NCBI RefSeq assembly: GCF_029263155.1
Contig: NZ_JAJCYB010000074.1
Span: 142,334 to 206,333 of the forward strand
Source: Pseudonocardia sp.
GTDB taxonomy: Bacteria; Actinomycetota; Actinomycetes; Mycobacteriales; Pseudonocardiaceae
Direction: 5' to 3'
DNA: 64,000 bases
Part shown: piece after piece, positions 45,036-52,999 of the stretch
Numbering within the stretch: position 1 is the stretch's first letter
How the letters are laid out: each line of letters opens with the position of its first letter
Translations under genes and position numbers: made by a program
Notes under the pieces: generated by a model
Database searches by the model: none
What the model saw: the letters and a program-made list of their open reading frames with translations, nothing else
What the model was told of the DNA's origin: nothing

Positions 45036-46334
45036 CTACCCGCGGGCGGCCGCCGGGTGCGCGGGGACGCCGACGAGATGACGGCCGAGCCGGCGCGCCA
45101 GCGCCATGACGGTGAACGTGGGCGGCAGGCCCCAGGCCACGGGGATCACCGACGCGTCGCAGACGTACAGGCCGCGGATCTCGGTCTGCAGGTCGGTGTC
45201 GACGACGTCGCCGACCTTCGCGGTACCGCCGGGATGCACGGCCACGTGCCCGGCCGCGAACACCGAGCGCGCGCCGGCGTGGCGCAGCACGTCACGGGCC
45301 CGCGCCTCGCCCCGGCCGAGCACGGACCGGTCCGCGCCGGTCAGCGGCTTGTCCACACCGCCACGGCCGGTCAGGCGGCCGCTGAGCACGTCGCGGGCCT
45401 TGACCATCACCGTCAACGTGCTGCGGTAGGCCGCCACCCGGTCCGGGCGGCCCGCGGCGACCGTGAGCGCGGAGTGCAGCCACCGTGGACGGCACAGGTC
45501 GGTGAGCACGTACCCGTCCTCGGCGAGCCGGTCGCAGGCGGCGAGCATCGCCGGTTCCGGGCCCGCGTCCAGGCCGTCGACGGAGCCGGACACCGCGAGC
45601 ACCGGGTCGTAGAAGAAGTCGCGACCGGCCCGGGCGATCCCGCTGGCGCGCAGGATCACCGGCGTGCCGAGCCCGCCCGCGGCCAGCACCACCCGCCCGG
45701 CGTCGACGGCGACGGTGCGGCCCCCGATCCGCAGCTCCACCCCGCACGCCATCCCGGACCGCACGATGACCCGCTCGGCCCTCGCCCCGGTGACGACCCG
45801 CGCCCCCGCCCCGATCGCGTCGTCGACGAACTCCCGCGCCGTCCAGCGGGCCGCGCCGAACGCGCCGAGCCCGTCGCGGCGCAGCCGGTGCTGGTCGACG
45901 AACTTGGGGACCGGCTGCCAGTCCAGCCCGAGGGCCCGGGCGCTGTCCAGCAGCCGGGTCGCGCGGGGCCCCATCAGCTCGCGCGGGAGCGCCGCAGGCG
46001 CCAGTTCCGTCCGCAGTGCGTCGACGTCGGAGCCCAGGTCCAGGCCGTGCGCGCGCAGCACGTCGAGCGGGGGCTCCCACGCGGAGCCGAAGTAGTACAT
46101 CGAGCTGCCGCCCAGCGTGACGCCGCGCAGCACCAGCACCGATCCGGAGCGGAACAGGCTGCGGCCGGGCACGAACAGCTCGCGCAGGGCCTGCCGTGCG
46201 CGCCCGCTCGGCGGATCGGCCCGCCCGCGCTCGACGAGAAGCACCCGGGCCCCGGCTCGCGCCAGCTCGCGGGCCACCCCGGCACCACCGGGCCCGCTGC
46301 CCACCACGACGCAGTCGTACCCGGCGCTGCCCAT
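45036..46334 (-). CDS. GMC-type FAD-dependent oxidoreductase
   Basis: A 432-residue flavoprotein of the glucose-methanol-choline type. The FAD-binding motif is CVVVGSGPGGAGVARELARA (about 7-26) with ERGRAD after the second strand. GVTLGGSSMYYFGSAWEPP is a GMC signature-like stretch, and VDTDLQTEIRGLYVCDASVI, PVAWGLPPTFTVMALARRLG is the C-terminal FAD/active-site part. It is shorter than classical members (about 530). The substrate is probably an alcohol or steroid-like molecule. The 205 bases before the thioesterase gene hold nothing recognisable. Confidence 0.88.
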   Translation of the reverse strand: MGSAGYDCVVVGSGPGGAGVARELARAGARVLLVERGRADPPSGRARQALRELFVPGRSLFRSGSVLVLRGVTLGGSSMYYFGSAWEPPLDVLRAHGLDLGSDVDALRTELAPAALPRELMGPRATRLLDSARALGLDWQPVPKFVDQHRLRRDGLGAFGAARWTAREFVDDAIGAGARVVTGARAERVIVRSGMACGVELRIGGRTVAVDAGRVVLAAGGLGTPVILRASGIARAGRDFFYDPVLAVSGSVDGLDAGPEPAMLAACDRLAEDGYVLTDLCRPRWLHSALTVAAGRPDRVAAYRSTLTVMVKARDVLSGRLTGRGGVDKPLTGADRSVLGRGEARARDVLRHAGARSVFAAGHVAVHPGGTAKVGDVVDTDLQTEIRGLYVCDASVIPVAWGLPPTFTVMALARRLGRHLVGVPAHPAAARG

Positions 46335-46419
46335 CGCTCCAGCATCCACTCCCGGCCCGGCGCACCGGCATGTCCTGCGAGGACGAAGCTGCGACGCCCC
46401 GGAGGGCCGGCATCGACAC

Positions 46420-46797
46420 GTGCCGGTGCTCATCCTGCGCTGCCCGGACTGCGGACACGAGTTCCGCTCGCCGGTGGTGGAGGGCGCGAAGGCCCCCGGG
46501 CGGTGGACGTGTGCCGAGTGCGGGGGCCGTCGCGCGGAGCCGCACGGCACCGAGGTCGGCCTGCATCCGTTCCCGGGCGGCGCGTCCTGCCGGTGCTGCG
46601 GCCGAACCCGCGGCTCCGACCGGTCGTCGACGGCGCCGGCCGCCGGGCCGCCCGGACGGGCGCGATCTCGGTGCGAGCCGGTCGGTGACCGCGCAGCCGC
46701 GGATCAGTGGATGCGACGGACCGCGGACGCGGTCCCCTGCGCGGTGATCTCGATGACGACGGCGCCCAGGGCCAGCGGGCCGGTGGCCAGCTGGTAG
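46420..46797 (+). CDS. Possible zinc-ribbon protein
   Basis: A frame opening with GTG encodes MPVLILRCPDCGHEFRSPVV, RWTCAECGG and CRCCGRTRG: three CxxC pairs fit one or two zinc ribbons in the first 65 residues. The rest is Arg/Pro/Ala-rich and its last 94 bases overlap the convergent phosphoesterase gene, so the true protein may be shorter or the frame may be broken. No strong ribosome site is seen. I regard the ribbon as real but the extent as uncertain. Confidence 0.42.
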   Translation: MPVLILRCPDCGHEFRSPVVEGAKAPGRWTCAECGGRRAEPHGTEVGLHPFPGGASCRCCGRTRGSDRSSTAPAAGPPGRARSRCEPVGDRAAADQWMRRTADAVPCAVISMTTAPRASGPVASW

Positions 46798-47537
46798 GCG
46801 GGCAGCCGGGTGAAGTCCTCCCCGCGCAACCGGGCGGCGAAGTGGACGGGGTCGAACCCGCCGCCGGTGAACCCGAGCGGGCCGGTCATGCCGAGTTCGG
46901 TGACGTAGGCGGTCCCGCCGGGCAGCAGGTGCCCGCGCAGGGTCGGGTCGTGGGTGTGCGTGCCGACCAACGCCGAGATGCGCCCGTCGAGGGCGTGGGC
47001 GAAGGCGGCCTTCTCCCAGGGGGACTCGCCGTGCAGGTCGATCAGCACCGCCCCGGGCAGCGGCTGCTCCCCGGCGATCCCGGTCCAGGACGGCCACAGC
47101 TCCCGGGGCTGCGGCGCCTTCATCGCCGGCAGCGCCGCGGTGGGGGAGAGCAGGTTGAGCACCGTCAGGACGCGGTCGCCGTCGCGCAGGGTGAGCAGGC
47201 CCCGGCCGCGCGTCTCGTCGAGGTTGGCCGGGCGTACGACCTGCGGGCGGGCGAGCACCTCGTCGACGTCGGGTCCGTCCCAGGAGTGGTTGCCGCCGGT
47301 GACGGCGTCGACCCCGGCCTCCAGCAACAGGTCGACCACCTCGACGGTCATCCCGAAACCGTCCATCGGCAGCGGGCCGGTGACCGCGCAGTTCTCGGCG
47401 TTGACCACGACGAAGTCGGCCCGGTGCTCCTCGCGCAGCCGGGGCAGCCGCGCGGCGAGCCACGCCGCCGCCTCGGCACCGACGACGTCGCCCACCGCCA
47501 GCACGGTCATCGGTGCGGTCGGTGCGTCGGGTGTCAC
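46704..47537 (-). CDS. YmdB-like metallophosphoesterase
   Basis: A 277-residue di-metal phosphoesterase resembling YmdB (2',3'-cyclic nucleotide phosphodiesterase). The metal-binding motifs are VLAVGDVVG (Asp), VVVNAENCAVTG (Asn/Glu), VTGGNHSWDG (Asn-His) and ALVGTHTHDPTLRGHLLPGG (His pair), with ELGMTGPLGFTGGGFDPVHF towards the end. It probably cleaves cyclic nucleotides or RNA ends. The GTG start overlaps the stop of the methionine-synthase-like gene (GTGA). The distinct job in this actinobacterium is unknown. Confidence 0.88.
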   Translation of the reverse strand: MTPDAPTAPMTVLAVGDVVGAEAAAWLAARLPRLREEHRADFVVVNAENCAVTGPLPMDGFGMTVEVVDLLLEAGVDAVTGGNHSWDGPDVDEVLARPQVVRPANLDETRGRGLLTLRDGDRVLTVLNLLSPTAALPAMKAPQPRELWPSWTGIAGEQPLPGAVLIDLHGESPWEKAAFAHALDGRISALVGTHTHDPTLRGHLLPGGTAYVTELGMTGPLGFTGGGFDPVHFAARLRGEDFTRLPAYQLATGPLALGAVVIEITAQGTASAVRRIH

Positions 47538-48712
47538 GCGCCGGCCCCTGCGGTCGCCGCGGTCCGCAGCGCGGCGCCGGCCCGGCGGGCCCCCTCGACC
47601 AGGGAGGCGAGCTTCGCCCAGGCGATACGGGGGTGGACCGGGGTGAACGAGGCGAAGGTGGCGAACCCGCAGTCGGTGCCACCGATGACCCGTTCCACGC
47701 CGACGACCTGTGCGTAGCGCAGCAGGCGCTCGGCGACCAGATCGGGATGCTCGACGTAGTTGGTGCAGGTGTCGATCACGCCGGGGACGAGGATCTTGTC
47801 GTCGGGCAGCGGATGGTCCTCGAAGACCTTCCACTCGTGGGCGTGCCGGGGGTTGGCCGCCTCGACGAGCACGGCGCGCGGGCGGGCCCGCACGACGATG
47901 TCGACGATGTCGGCCAGCTCCACGTCGCGGTGGTGCGGCGACTCGTAGTTGCCCCAGCACAGGTGCATCCGCATCCGGTCCGGGTCGATGCCTGCGGTCG
48001 CCGCGTCGAGGGCCTCGACGTGCACCGAGATCGCCCGGCGGAACTGCTCGACCGAGGCGTCGGCGTGCTGGGCGTGGCGGCCCAGGGCCAGATCCGGACA
48101 GTCGATCTGGAGCAGGAAACCCGCCTCGACGACGGCCTCGTACTCGGTGCGCATCGCCGCGGACAGGGCGGCCAGGTAGTCCTCGTGCGAGCCGTAGTGC
48201 CGGTTGGCCAGGAAGATCGAGATGACGCCCGGGGACGCGGCGGGGACCACCACCTCCGCCGGACCGGAACCGCCGAGCGCGTCGACGGCCGTGCGCAGCT
48301 CGCGCAGCTCGGCGGCGAGGTCGGCGGCCCTGGTGTAGCGGACCGGGCCGGTGCACGCCGGCGTCGCGGTCACCAGCCCGGCCAGGGCCTGCGCGGTCAT
48401 CTCCGGGTAGTCGGCCAGGTCGGCCAGTTCCAGCGCACCGGCCTCCCCGTCGAACCCGCTGAGCCGCTCCTTCACGTAGGTGCTGTAGCCGATCTTGCTC
48501 TGCTCGCCGTCGCTGCCGGCGTCGATGCCGATCTCCCCCTGCCGGCGCAGGACGTCGGTGATCGCGCGGCGCACCATGGCGGGCAGGCCCGCGAGGGCCG
48601 CGGCGTCGGCCTCGCCGTTCTCCCGGGCCACCATCGCCGCGGCCAGCTCGGGTGGGCGCGGCAGGCTCCCGGTGTGCGTCGTCAGGATCGCCGTCGCGGA
48701 GCTGGTTCGCAT
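47534..48712 (-). CDS. Cobalamin-independent methionine synthase II-like protein
   Basis: A 392-residue protein with the C-terminal MetE fold (zinc-dependent thiol methyltransfer). TTHTGSLPRPPEL opens the barrel, and the zinc ligands are His and Cys in MHLCWGNYESPHH, with the final Cys in IGGTDCGFATFASF. Family members lack the folate-binding half of MetE and may use other methyl donors, so it should not be assumed to make methionine. The ATG was placed where similarity begins. It is the first gene of an operon with the phosphoesterase and diverges from the RpiR regulator. Confidence 0.88.
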   Translation of the reverse strand: MRTSSATAILTTHTGSLPRPPELAAAMVARENGEADAAALAGLPAMVRRAITDVLRRQGEIGIDAGSDGEQSKIGYSTYVKERLSGFDGEAGALELADLADYPEMTAQALAGLVTATPACTGPVRYTRAADLAAELRELRTAVDALGGSGPAEVVVPAASPGVISIFLANRHYGSHEDYLAALSAAMRTEYEAVVEAGFLLQIDCPDLALGRHAQHADASVEQFRRAISVHVEALDAATAGIDPDRMRMHLCWGNYESPHHRDVELADIVDIVVRARPRAVLVEAANPRHAHEWKVFEDHPLPDDKILVPGVIDTCTNYVEHPDLVAERLLRYAQVVGVERVIGGTDCGFATFASFTPVHPRIAWAKLASLVEGARRAGAALRTAATAGAGA

Positions 48713-48767
48713 GGCGCCCGACGCTATCCACCCTCCGGAAACATCGACCGCATGCAGGATGAACAAT

Positions 48768-48784
48768 GGATGGATCATCCATCC
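48768..48784. promoter_or_regulatory. 17-bp inverted repeat between MetE-like and RpiR genes
   Basis: GGATGGAT-C-ATCCATCC, a perfect 8+1+8 inverted repeat, lies 56 bases from the MetE-like ATG and 52 bases from the RpiR GTG. A single half-site-like GGATGAAC lies nearby. It is a good candidate operator for the RpiR-type regulator. Confidence 0.75.
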
Positions 48785-48835
48785 GTATCGGCGCGACAAT
48801 TCGGATAGATGTTCCGACTGCTCTAGCGTGACGGC

Positions 48836-49690
48836 GTGGACGGCGAACCGGAGGCACGGCCGAGCGGCTCGGTGCGCGACCGCATCCGCGGGCTGACCCC
48901 GAGCCTGTCCCCGGCAGGACGGCGCATCGCCGAGGCGGTCATGCGCGACCCGGCCCGCGTCGTCGAACTGACCGTGACCGATCTGGCCGTGGAGAGCGGC
49001 ACGTCCCTGGCCAGCGTGGTGCGGTTCTGTCAGGAGCTGGAGCTACGCGGCTTCGGCGACCTGAAGCTGCGTCTGGCCGCGGAGACCGCGCGTTCCCCCG
49101 CCGCGGAGCCGGGTGGGTCCGGGCCGCGAGGGATACTGCAGGAGGTCCTGCACTCGAGCGCGCAGGCGCTGCACGCCGCCGCGACCGCGGTGGACGCCGA
49201 CGTCTTCGCCCGGGTCGCCGGGCTCGTCGCCCGCTCGCCGCACGTGTTCGTGATCGGCGTCGGGACCTCGGCACCCCTGGCACAGGACTGTGCCTACCGG
49301 CTGCGATCGGTCGGAGTGCTCGCCGAGGCCGCGGCCGACGTGCACGTGCAGCACGTCGGCGCCGCATTCCTGCGGCCCGGCGCCACCTGCGTGGCCGTCA
49401 GCCACACCGGGCAGACGCGCGAGACCCTCGCCGCCGCCGACGCGGCGAAGGCGGCAGGCGCCGACACCGTCGCGGTCACCAGCTTCCACCGCTCGCCGCT
49501 GACCGAGCTGTGCGGCCACGCGCTGGTCGCCGGATCCGTCGAGACCCGCCACCAGATCGAGGCCCGGGCCAGCCGGCTGGTCCACGCGGCCGTCCTCGAC
49601 GCGCTGCACAGCGCGGTCGTGCAGCTACGCGCCGGGTCGCCCGCGGCCGCTGACCTGGCCGCCCGGATCGTCGCCGAGCACCGCATCTGA
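48836..49690 (+). CDS. RpiR/MurR-family transcriptional regulator
   Basis: A 284-residue regulator with an N-terminal HTH_6 domain (LTPSLSPAGRRIAEAVMRDP, LAVESGTSLASVVRFCQELE) and a C-terminal SIS domain binding phosphosugars or similar ligands (VFVIGVGTSAPLAQDCAYRL, GATCVAVSHTGQTRETLAAA, VAVTSFHRSPLTELCGHAL). It diverges from the MetE-like/phosphoesterase operon across a perfect inverted repeat, so it probably controls that operon. The inducer is unknown; a GTG start is used. Confidence 0.93.
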   Translation: MDGEPEARPSGSVRDRIRGLTPSLSPAGRRIAEAVMRDPARVVELTVTDLAVESGTSLASVVRFCQELELRGFGDLKLRLAAETARSPAAEPGGSGPRGILQEVLHSSAQALHAAATAVDADVFARVAGLVARSPHVFVIGVGTSAPLAQDCAYRLRSVGVLAEAAADVHVQHVGAAFLRPGATCVAVSHTGQTRETLAAADAAKAAGADTVAVTSFHRSPLTELCGHALVAGSVETRHQIEARASRLVHAAVLDALHSAVVQLRAGSPAAADLAARIVAEHRI

Positions 49691-49737
49691 CCCGGCTGCC
49701 CGTCGGCGGCGGCGGGGCTCGAGGTCGACGACGCCGG

Positions 49738-50031
49738 TCACCCGCCGCCGCGGGAGACCAGCCCGTGCTCCCAGGCCCACACCGCGATCTCCACGCGGTT
49801 GCGGGCCGACAGCTTGGCCCCGACGTTGCCCACGTGCGTCTTGACCGTCGAGACCGCGAGGAACAGCTCCCCCGCGATCTCGGCGTTCGTCCGGCCGCGG
49901 GCGATCGCGCGCACCACGTCGAGTTCGCGGCGGGTCAGGGGTACGCGCTCGCGGTCGCGCCGCCCGATCCGGGGCCCGGCGGTGAGGGAGCGGGCGGGGA
50001 CGGGCCGCACGCCGGCGATGTCAGGTGGCAT
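49738..50031 (-). CDS. Stand-alone LuxR-type HTH protein (receiver missing)
   Basis: A 97-residue protein carrying only the C-terminal LuxR helix-turn-helix (VPLTRRELDVVRAIARGRTN, AEIAGELFLAVSTVKTHVGN, VGAKLSARNRVEIAVWAWEH), identical in style to NarL-family response regulators. The receiver domain is absent; only about 32 unrelated residues precede it. Its ATG lies inside the 3' end of the XRE gene (11-base overlap). It may be a truncated response regulator kept as a free DNA-binding domain, or an eroding gene. Confidence 0.75.
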   Translation of the reverse strand: MPPDIAGVRPVPARSLTAGPRIGRRDRERVPLTRRELDVVRAIARGRTNAEIAGELFLAVSTVKTHVGNVGAKLSARNRVEIAVWAWEHGLVSRGGG

Positions 50032-50269
50032 CCGTCGTGGCGCCCACGCGGGGCGCGGCGTGGTCGTCCTCCACCCACTCGAGCAGGTCCCCCGGCTGGC
50101 AGTCGAGGACCCGGCACATGGCCTCGAGGGTGCTGAAGCGCACCGCCTTGGCACGACCGTTCTTCAGCACCGCCACGTTCGCGGGGGTGAGCCCGACCCG
50201 CTCGGCGAAGTCCCCCACGCTCATCTTCCGCCGGGCGAGCTCGACGTCGATCCGGACCACGATGGCCAT
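50021..50269 (-). CDS. Small XRE-family regulator (YozG-like)
   Basis: An 82-residue repressor whose helix-turn-helix covers VELARRKMSVGDFAERVGLT, PANVAVLKNGRAKAVRFSTL and EAMCRVLDCQPGDLLEWVED. This is the classical small regulator co-transcribed with DUF2975 membrane proteins, as in yozG/yobD-like pairs. The ATG overlaps the DUF2975 stop (TGATG), giving tight coupling. The C-terminal 14 residues are unrelated to the fold. Confidence 0.93.
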   Translation of the reverse strand: MAIVVRIDVELARRKMSVGDFAERVGLTPANVAVLKNGRAKAVRFSTLEAMCRVLDCQPGDLLEWVEDDHAAPRVGATTDAT

Positions 50270-50769
50270 CAGATCACCGCCTCCATGTCCGCCCGCAGCG
50301 TCGTCGCCTGCCGCAGCAGGGCGCGCATCACCACCATGAGCAGGCCGACGGCGGCCCCGACGAGCAGGAGCAGCAGGTGCAGTGCCGCCAGGCCCGGCGC
50401 GTCCTCGAGCTCGGCGACCGCGAAGACCGGCACCAACGCGCCCAGCAGCAGCACCCACGCGACGGCCATGGCCCACACGATCGCGTCCACCCAGGGCAGC
50501 GAGGCCGCGCTGAAGATGCGGTCCCGCGCCACCATGGTCAGCAGCCTGCCGGTGCACACGATCACCACCTGCACGCACAGCAGGCCGAGCACCGCGAGGA
50601 TCATCGACGTCCAGTCGAGGCTCGCCACCTCCGGCGGGTCGCCCGCCGTCAGCTCGGACATGCGCGGCAGTACCAGCCCCAGCACCGCCAGCTGCCCGGC
50701 CGTCACGACCGTGAACAGCAGGACGAGCAGGACACGCAGGGGCAGCACGGCCCGATGAGTCGTCAGCAC
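50269..50769 (-). CDS. DUF2975 membrane protein
   Basis: A 166-residue integral membrane protein of the DUF2975 family with four helices (LRVLLVLLFTVVTAGQLAVLG, WTSMILAVLGLLCVQVVIV, WVDAIVWAMAVAWVLLLGAL, ALHLLLLLVGAAVGLLMVVM). It is encoded with its XRE partner, which it may help to control. The function is unknown. The GTG start gives MLTTHRAVLPLRVLL. A perfect 13-bp inverted repeat lies 25 bases upstream. Confidence 0.9.
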   Translation of the reverse strand: MLTTHRAVLPLRVLLVLLFTVVTAGQLAVLGLVLPRMSELTAGDPPEVASLDWTSMILAVLGLLCVQVVIVCTGRLLTMVARDRIFSAASLPWVDAIVWAMAVAWVLLLGALVPVFAVAELEDAPGLAALHLLLLLVGAAVGLLMVVMRALLRQATTLRADMEAVI

Positions 50770-50794
50770 ACGACGAGTGTCGATCTCAATCTAT

Positions 50795-50807
50795 CGATTG
50801 TCAATCG
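50795..50807. promoter_or_regulatory. Operator-like inverted repeat upstream of DUF2975/XRE operon
   Basis: CGATTG-T-CAATCG, a perfect 6+1+6 inverted repeat in an AT-rich pocket 25 bases upstream of the DUF2975 start. Further TCAAT/ATTG half sites flank it. Probably the autoregulatory site of the XRE protein (inference). Confidence 0.6.
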
Positions 50808-50842
50808 CAATCAGGTGGAGCACGATGGATTCGGCGGCCCCC

Positions 50843-51742
50843 TCAGGGCGCGAGGTGCTCGACGAACCAGTCCCGGGCCGGTCCGCAGGCGGCGTCGAAC
50901 CCCGTGACGTAGGCGTCGAAGTGCCCGCCGGGCAGGATGCCGAGCTTCTTGGGCTCGCGGGCCTTCTCGTACGCCGCGATCGCCAGTTCGCAGGGCGTGA
51001 GGTGGTCACCGAGTGCCGGCAGCAGCAGCAACGGGGTCGGGCTGATGTAGGGCAGGTAGCTGACCGGCTCGTACTCGGTGAACATCTCCACGCTGCGCAG
51101 TGTCACCTCGTTGCGCCACGACGGCGCGCGGCTCTTGCCGGTCTCGGTGAACCACGTGTACGAGTCCGGTGTGGGCAGCGCGGACGGCGCGAGGGGGTCC
51201 GCGTCCACGACCGGGACCATCGCCGGCGGGTCGCCACGGAAGCGGGCGAGGCGGTCGTTGTCGAACATCTCGCGGAACCCGGCGATGAAGTCCGCGCGCA
51301 CCAGTGCGCGCAGGTTGTCGTGCCCGCTGACCAGCGGGACCTGGCTCACGACCGCCTTGACGCGGCGGTCGATCGCGGCCACCACCAGCACGTGCCCGCC
51401 GGAGTAGCTGCTGCCCCAGACACCGATCCGGGACGCGTCTGTCTCGGGCAGGGTGCTCGCGTAGGTGATGGCGTGGCGGTAGTCGCGGACCTGCGCCCAC
51501 GGGTCGATCTCCTGGCGGGGCTCGCCGTCGCTGGCCCCGAAGTTGCGGTTGTCGTACACCAGCGCGTTCAGGCCGGCGGCGGCGAACACCTCGGCGAACG
51601 AGTCGAGGTACATCTCCTTCACCGCAGAGAAACCGTGTGCCATCACCACCGTGGGCGCGGCCGTGCCGGCCCCCTCCGCCGGGTAGAACCATCCGCGCAG
51701 GGTCACGCCCTCTGCGTCGAACTCGACATCGCGACGAGCCAT
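50843..51742 (-). CDS. Alpha/beta hydrolase (S15/DLH-like)
   Basis: A 299-residue serine hydrolase. The oxyanion/strand motif is APTVVMAHGFSAVKEMYLDS, the nucleophile elbow GVWGSSYSGGHVLVVAA, the Asp in LLLPALGDHLTPCELA and the His in GILPGGHFDAYV. It resembles X-Pro dipeptidyl-peptidase/cocaine-esterase-like single-domain hydrolases. The start MARRDVEFDAEGVTLRGW is well placed. It lies downstream of the FeaR-like AraC regulator on the same strand, with 48 bases between. Confidence 0.9.
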   Translation of the reverse strand: MARRDVEFDAEGVTLRGWFYPAEGAGTAAPTVVMAHGFSAVKEMYLDSFAEVFAAAGLNALVYDNRNFGASDGEPRQEIDPWAQVRDYRHAITYASTLPETDASRIGVWGSSYSGGHVLVVAAIDRRVKAVVSQVPLVSGHDNLRALVRADFIAGFREMFDNDRLARFRGDPPAMVPVVDADPLAPSALPTPDSYTWFTETGKSRAPSWRNEVTLRSVEMFTEYEPVSYLPYISPTPLLLLPALGDHLTPCELAIAAYEKAREPKKLGILPGGHFDAYVTGFDAACGPARDWFVEHLAP

Positions 51743-51790
51743 CCGAAGTCCTCCTGGGATCGACCGGCCGACCCGGGACCTGGGTCCGAC

Positions 51791-52825
51791 TCAGCCCCGG
51801 GTCGCTGTGGACCCAGTCTCCGGCTCGCGACCCGCAGCGCGTTGAACCGCCGCGACAGACCGTTGAACCCGCGCGCCACCCTCCGCGGGACGGCGGCGGT
51901 AGTCGCTGGGCGAGCGTCCGTAGCGGGCCTTGAACGCGCGGCTGAAGTGGCTGGTGTCGGAGAACCCCCACCGCCGGGCGATCGCGGCGATCGACCGGTC
52001 GGACCCGGCCAGGTCATCGCGGGCACGGGCCAACCGGCGCACCCGGATCACCTCGCTCACGGTCTCGCCGGTGGCGTTGAAGATCCGGTTCACCGTGCGG
52101 GTGGACACCCCGTGCGCGGTCGCCACGGCGGCCGGGGTCACCGTGTCGTCGAGCAGGTGCTGCTCGATGAACCGGTCCATCACCGCGCGCAGCGCGGGCC
52201 GCGCCGTGCTCGTCGACGGCACGTCCCCCTCGGTGCGCACCGCGCCGACGAACAGTTCCAGGGTCGCGTTGCGCGCCGCCGCCACCGCCGCGGGCGGCAG
52301 GCCCGGGAGGGCGTCGCTCAGGGTGTCCAGATAGCCGGTGAGCAGCCGGGTCGCCGGGGCGAGACCGTCGAGCAGCACCCCGCCGGTCATCCAGGTACGC
52401 CCGCTGACCTCGTCCAGCGCGGCCCGCGGGATGAGCAGGCTCCGCTTGGACAGCGGCTCCCACACGGCGAACCGCGCCGGCCGGGTGCTGTCCCACGCGA
52501 CCGCGTCACCGGGCGACAACTCCGCCTCAGCGCCGCACTGGCTCACGGTCTCCCGCCCGACACGGGTGATCAGGACGACGACGAACTCGCCGTCGGTGTC
52601 GGCGACCTGGCGACGCTGCCGAGTGCCCGAGCAGGGACCACACTCGCAGTCGACCAGCGCGAGGTCGTCGATCCACCACCGCCGCACCCGGGCTTCGAAC
52701 ACCGGCGCGTCGACCCCGGCGGGAACCGACACCGTCCACGGGAGGTGGGTCGCCGACAGCATCTCCTGCCAGTCCGACGTCCGGTCCCCCGAGCCCGTCG
52801 CCCAGGTCTCGCCACCGTGGCCCAT
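51791..52825 (-). CDS. AraC-family regulator with AraC_binding_2 (FeaR-like) sensor
   Basis: A 344-residue regulator. The N-terminal sensor domain spans about 1-185 (RRWWIDDLALVDCECGPCSG, then RQVADTDGEFVVVLITRVGR, and the AELSPGDAVAWDSTRPARF cupin-like strand). The C-terminal double helix-turn-helix is LLDDTVTPAAVATAHGVSTR, TVNRIFNATGETVSEVIRVR and SIAAIARRWGFSDTSHFSRA, FKARYGRSPSDYRRRP. The ATG follows a GGAGG by five bases; a GTG two codons earlier lies in that ribosome site. It probably controls the hydrolase downstream. Confidence 0.93.
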   Translation of the reverse strand: MGHGGETWATGSGDRTSDWQEMLSATHLPWTVSVPAGVDAPVFEARVRRWWIDDLALVDCECGPCSGTRQRRQVADTDGEFVVVLITRVGRETVSQCGAEAELSPGDAVAWDSTRPARFAVWEPLSKRSLLIPRAALDEVSGRTWMTGGVLLDGLAPATRLLTGYLDTLSDALPGLPPAAVAAARNATLELFVGAVRTEGDVPSTSTARPALRAVMDRFIEQHLLDDTVTPAAVATAHGVSTRTVNRIFNATGETVSEVIRVRRLARARDDLAGSDRSIAAIARRWGFSDTSHFSRAFKARYGRSPSDYRRRPAEGGARVQRSVAAVQRAAGREPETGSTATRG

Positions 52826-52999
52826 CAGCACCTCCGCCCGACATCACCGTCGAACAGTCCCCACGACCGTAGGTGAGCCCACCTGCCACCACCACCGGTC
52901 ATCGGCGTGAACCGGAGCGCCGGCCGAGGCGCCGGGATCAGCGGGACGGGATCTGTCGATTGCGCCCGTCGGGCCCCGACGACGAGCGGACGGGGCCGG

